From Micromonosporaceae bacterium (lineage in GTDB: Bacteria > Actinomycetota > Actinomycetes > Mycobacteriales > Micromonosporaceae): a stretch of DNA of 6,381 nt. Location: the NCBI GenBank assembly GCA_019690055.1, contig JADGGF010000274.1:1-6381 (forward strand), written 5' to 3'. This document shows, one piece after another, positions 5,321-6,381 of the stretch (positions are counted from its first letter, which is position 1; each line of letters starts with the position of its first letter). The notes below the pieces were generated by a model. The model did not search any database, had not been told where the DNA came from, and worked only from the letters and a program-made list of their open reading frames with translations. The position numbers and the translations under genes are program-made.

Positions 5321-5707
5321 TTACGATCGTGGGCGGTTCATGTAGGCATGAAGCTCGCCTTCTGGTATTTCCGGAAGCATCGCCATACCCCTAGCTGTAA
5401 GCGCAAGCCACACGACAGGATCTGGACCCTCGTCACCGTTCCACCATGATGCCTGATTAGCAATCAGCGATTCCACTTCTTGCCTGGTCAAAGGTGGATC
5501 TGATGGCGTGGTACTCGAAAGATATGCTTCCACGACTCCTGCGTCTACAAGGCTCAGGACAGCGGGTTGAAGGTCAGAAATAATTGCCGGTAGCTGCCGC
5601 TCGGTCCACGATGGCTCCCAAGTGTTAAGCAGGGCTCTTAGGTCACATTCCTCTATTGCGCACGCAACCACACATTGCTGTTCAAACGATAGTTCATTCC
5701 AGTGCAT
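5321..5707 (-). CDS. small acidic protein, putative immunity protein for the upstream toxin
   Basis: A 128-residue soluble protein beginning MHWNELSFEQQCVVACAIEE and ending in LHAYMNRPRS. ATG 5707 lies only 7 nt after the stop of the upstream gene (5715-5717), so the two are almost certainly co-translated; the ribosome-binding sequence is weak (GGTAGGTTAGGT before the ATG). The frame is open further upstream, but that part overlaps the upstream gene and is not protein-like. The N-terminal half looks helical (ERQLPAIISDLQPAVLSLVDAG), followed by VVEAYLSS, a loop with TPSDPPLTRQEVESLIAN, SWWNGDEGPDPVVWLALTARG and MLPEIPEGEL. The order resembles a winged-helix-type fold (three helices then a beta wing: VVEAYL ... 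VVWLALTARGMAML), though this is impression only. Acidic, small and directly behind a toxin-like C-terminus, it fits an immunity protein. I do not recognise a named family. Confidence 0.72.
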   Translation of the reverse strand: MHWNELSFEQQCVVACAIEECDLRALLNTWEPSWTERQLPAIISDLQPAVLSLVDAGVVEAYLSSTTPSDPPLTRQEVESLIANQASWWNGDEGPDPVVWLALTARGMAMLPEIPEGELHAYMNRPRS

Positions 5708-5714
5708 ACCTAAC

Positions 5715-6381
5715 CTACCGAATCCGCACGATACGGGCGTTCCTAAGTCCTGGACCAGGATTCCCCATTCGGATCGGTTGGATCGCAGCGGGCGTGCCAA
5801 CGAGCGAGCTTCCGGACGCTGCGACACGGTATTCAAACCCTCCGGCTGACACACGCACGAATGGTTCCCGATGCAGAGGATCCGGTGAGGTAGGAATTCC
5901 CTTATTGAACTCAACCCAACCTTGACGGCCGAACGTGTCGCCTGCGCCAGATCCAAATCGTGTACCCGACCCACTACGTAGTGGTTTCTCTGACCACTCC
6001 GGCGGCACCATGGCGCGGACCTCCGCTTCGGTGACACCCACCATCGTATCAGGCCGGAGGAGGCTCCGGAACGTCCCGTCCTCTCCGATGAGCACTACTC
6101 CCGCGGCTCCATCGAAGATGCCCTCACCACCGAACAGGCCCATGTAGGGACCACGGATGAGCTCGTCGACAAAGGCCTGTGAGCAGTAGGCTGGATGCCC
6201 ACCATCTATCGTCCACGTCGTGGAGCAAATCTCGTCCCAGATTCTGTACTCTCCGCATAGCCCCCAACATCCGAACCCGGACGAGATGTCTTCGTACCTC
6301 TCTCGCAGTCCGTCGATCATCTGCTGATTCCCGCAAACGGCTACTTTTCCGATCTTGGCGCAAGGAGTTTCTGCCTCCGCG
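5715..6381 (-). CDS. C-terminal part of a large protein, probable polymorphic toxin with Cys-rich segment (5' end outside window)
   Basis: The frame is open from the right edge to TAG at 5715-5717, giving 222 visible residues. An ATG exists at 6320, but the residues before it (CAKIGKVAVCGNQQ) continue the same protein-like sequence, so the gene starts beyond the window. Six cysteines occur in the first 66 visible residues (7, 16, 38, 42, 52, 66, including GCWGLCG) and none later, suggesting a disulfide-bonded or metal-bound module. The middle (FVDELIRGPYMGLFGGEG, GVVLIGEDGTFRSLLRPDTM) looks globular. The C-terminal part has GTRFGSGAGDTFGRQGW, then EFNKGIPTSPDPLHREPF and VRVSAGG. The layout G.G.RFG...-strand-KG.P.SPDP..R.PYVRV resembles the tip of several secreted nuclease-type polymorphic toxins, but I cannot name the domain or its catalytic residues. 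The directly coupled small gene downstream supports a toxin role. Confidence 0.65.
   Translation of the reverse strand, partial: AEAETPCAKIGKVAVCGNQQMIDGLRERYEDISSGFGCWGLCGEYRIWDEICSTTWTIDGGHPAYCSQAFVDELIRGPYMGLFGGEGIFDGAAGVVLIGEDGTFRSLLRPDTMVGVTEAEVRAMVPPEWSEKPLRSGSGTRFGSGAGDTFGRQGWVEFNKGIPTSPDPLHREPFVRVSAGGFEYRVAASGSSLVGTPAAIQPIRMGNPGPGLRNARIVRIR

Noticed and set aside
5291..5333. Two copies of ATCGTGGG 35 bp apart beside the ISL3 remnant, length equal to an ISL3 target duplication
   Set aside because: Both copies lie on the same side of the remnant and one is inside the end of the immunity-like gene, so they do not flank the element. Probably chance.
4460..5449. Plus-strand open frame of 329 codons over the toxin debris
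   Set aside because: It covers the antisense of the HINT/CPCC remnant, the 4779-5120 remnant and the immunity-like gene, and it is in a different frame from the ISL3 remnant. The translation shows no family features.
1..6381. CRISPR array, tRNA or rRNA genes, riboswitch
   Set aside because: No regularly spaced repeats, no cloverleaf-like sequence with a T-loop, and no rRNA-like stretch was seen on either strand.

Overview
The window looks like chromosomal DNA of a high-GC actinomycete, possibly Micromonosporaceae. The left half (about 1-3440) is very GC-rich with strongly G/C-biased third codon positions, GTG starts and typical actinobacterial families: a divergent XRE/MmyB-type regulator with an SDR reductase, a zinc-free ribosomal protein L31, and a small Rho-N-like tail protein. 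The genus is inference; no rRNA, tRNA or other taxonomic marker is present.

Left half, ordinary metabolism and regulation. The 3' end of a small DNA/RNA-binding-type protein (1-93) is followed by a convergent XRE-family regulator with a MmyB-like ligand-binding region (minus, 300-1247). It is divergent from a short-chain dehydrogenase/reductase (plus, 1352-2104). The 104-bp intergenic region holds two perfect inverted repeats, one of which is a likely operator. After a 340-bp gap with a hairpin and a coding-like antisense scrap come a GNAT acetyltransferase (2445-2963) and type B ribosomal protein L31 (3146-3439).

Right half, an accessory region. From about 3600 to the right edge the base composition drops visibly and almost everything reads on the minus strand. 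In transcription order (right to left) there are: the C-terminal part of a large unrecognised protein with a cysteine-rich segment and a toxin-like C-terminal motif (5715-6381, running off the window); a small acidic, immunity-like protein starting 7 nt after it (5321-5707); a plus-strand remnant of an ISL3-family transposase (about 5122-5283); a 5'-truncated coding fragment with an in-frame TGA (4779-5120), too broken for ordinary ORF calling; the tail of a pretoxin HINT domain fused to a CPCC-type cysteine-rich domain and broken by a one-base frameshift (4236-4778); a short scrap that looks like the C-terminus of another protein (about 4125-4235); and an intact helical immunity-like protein (3615-4124).

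The simplest reading is a polymorphic-toxin locus: an active toxin/immunity pair at the right, and behind it a graveyard of displaced HINT-toxin tips and immunity genes, as expected when toxin C-termini are exchanged by recombination. Only the HINT tail, the CPCC domain and the transposase remnant are recognised families. The toxin and immunity roles of the others are inferred from layout.
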